From: an uncultured Bacilli bacterium
GTDB lineage: Bacteria > Bacillota_I > Bacilli_A > RF39 > UBA660
Reading direction: 5' to 3'
Length of the DNA stretch: 5,619 bases
NCBI GenBank assembly: GCA_934162555.1
Contig: CAKPJE010000070.1
Span: forward strand, 1-5,619
Under the pieces are notes generated by a model. It saw only the letters and a list, made by a program, of their open reading frames with translations. It was not told the DNA's origin and ran no database searches. This document shows, in pieces, positions 5,008 to 5,619 of this stretch (its first letter is position 1; every line of letters starts with the position of its first letter). The position numbers and the translations under genes were made by a program.

Positions 5008-5619
5008 ATGAATAAAGAATATTGTTATGTTAATGGTTGTGCGGTTATAAAGAACGAAAATGATGAAAAAAGAATTATTGATTATTGTGATAATATTGAT
5101 AATAAGCTTGTTACGGAAAATGTTATTGAGCGTCTTGAGAATGAACGGGATTGTATTTCTAAGGAAAGTAAGGAATACAAAAAGGTTAAAGAATATTCTA
5201 AGTGGTGTATGATTAGTTATACTTTTATATTGTTTGCTTCTTTAATTCTTACTTATTTTGTTTCTTATTTATTTGGTAATTCTATTAGTTCTGTGATTGC
5301 TAAGGATTTGTTTTCATCACTTAATATTGATTATATTTCAAAGGTAGCACTTGCTACTGATATAATAGTTGTGCCTATTTTAAGTTGTCCAATTATTTAC
5401 AATTTTATAAAGTTTAAAAAGACATCAAAGCAAATTAATAACTTGTCTGAATTGCATATTAATTTAACAAAGATGATTATTGATAATAAAAAGAAATTAG
5501 AAAAAATAAATCATTCTAGTAGATTTGTTACTACTTTGGATACTTCTTATAAAAGGGTAAATGATAGTGAAGAAATTGCTAGAATAGATGATTATATAGA
5601 TTCTTATAATGTTAAGAAA
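5008..5619 (+). CDS. Two-helix membrane protein with coiled-coil-like flanks, unknown function (3' end beyond window)
   Basis: The frame is open for 204 codons with no stop before the right edge. The ATG at 5008 follows GGGAG (4998-5002) by 5 bases and a good promoter. The N-terminal 65 residues are soluble and highly charged (MNKEYCYVNGCAVI..., then a Glu/Lys-rich helix about 38-64). Two membrane helices follow, at about 67-89 (MISYTFILFASLILTYFVSY) and 112-135 (VALATDIIVVPILSCPIIY), separated by a loop of about 22 residues. A Lys-rich segment, probably helical and coiled-coil-forming, covers about 136-170, and the sequence then stays polar to the edge. Lys-rich flanks on both sides predict both ends in the cytoplasm. 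Three Cys fall in the first 27 residues (6, 11, 27), without a clear metal-binding spacing. I do not recognise the family. Codons end mostly in T or G, unlike the A-ending leftward genes. Confidence 0.78.
   Translation, partial: MNKEYCYVNGCAVIKNENDEKRIIDYCDNIDNKLVTENVIERLENERDCISKESKEYKKVKEYSKWCMISYTFILFASLILTYFVSYLFGNSISSVIAKDLFSSLNIDYISKVALATDIIVVPILSCPIIYNFIKFKKTSKQINNLSELHINLTKMIIDNKKKLEKINHSSRFVTTLDTSYKRVNDSEEIARIDDYIDSYNVKK

Noticed and set aside
1..5619. Mycoplasma-type code with TGA as Trp, suggested by the very low GC
   Set aside because: fmt, the three-segment membrane gene and a remnant end in TGA next to correct downstream starts. No conserved gene needs an internal TGA, and Trp codons seen are TGG.
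1..5619. CRISPR array, tRNA, rRNA, riboswitch, insertion sequence or known defence genes
   Set aside because: Scanning both strands showed no spaced direct repeats, no tRNA cloverleaf or rRNA-like stretch, no transposase motif, and no nuclease, toxin or phage-defence domain beyond housekeeping RuvAB.

Overview
The window comes from a very AT-rich bacterial genome with Firmicutes-like signals. Shine-Dalgarno sites are strong (GGAGG, AGGAG, AGGGGG), sigma-A type promoters are close to consensus, genes are tightly packed, and Leu/Ile codons are mostly TTA/ATA. TGA is used as a stop and the few Trp residues seen are TGG, so translation table 11 fits better than the Mycoplasma code. An uncultured low-GC gut-type Bacilli/Firmicutes lineage is my best guess. 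That is inference, because no rRNA or other taxonomic marker is present.

Layout. Bases 1-286 (minus) hold the 5' part of a small multi-pass membrane protein of unknown function that runs off the left edge. A consensus promoter (TTGACA, 17 bp, TATAAT) lies just upstream of it at 308-336, followed by a 28-bp perfect palindrome at 356-383 that looks like a terminator, possibly bidirectional. Between that palindrome and galE (384-635) there is no intact gene. On the minus strand I see two overlapping broken coding remnants, at 495-596 and 389-498, the second still carrying a good ribosome-binding site and a one-base frameshift in an A5 run.

Bases 636-4907 (minus) form one compact six-gene operon: fmt, an unknown single-pass membrane protein, an unknown three-segment membrane protein, ruvA, ruvB, galE. 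Junctions range from a 4-base overlap to a 9-base gap, and most Shine-Dalgarno sites lie in or across the end of the preceding gene. The operon combines translation initiation (Fmt formylates initiator Met-tRNA), Holliday-junction branch migration (RuvAB) and sugar-nucleotide supply (GalE). The two unknown genes between fmt and ruvA are the least explained part.

Bases 4908-5007 are a 100-bp divergent promoter region, with an extended -10 promoter for fmt facing left and a sigma-A promoter facing right. The rightward gene (5008 to the window end) encodes an unrecognised two-helix membrane protein with charged, coiled-coil-like cytoplasmic parts, cut by the window edge.

I found no rRNA, tRNA, riboswitch, CRISPR array, insertion sequence or recognisable defence system. 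Most of the window is ordinary housekeeping sequence. The main open questions are the two membrane genes inside the fmt-ruvAB-galE operon, the frameshifted remnants behind galE, and the two flanking unknown membrane proteins.
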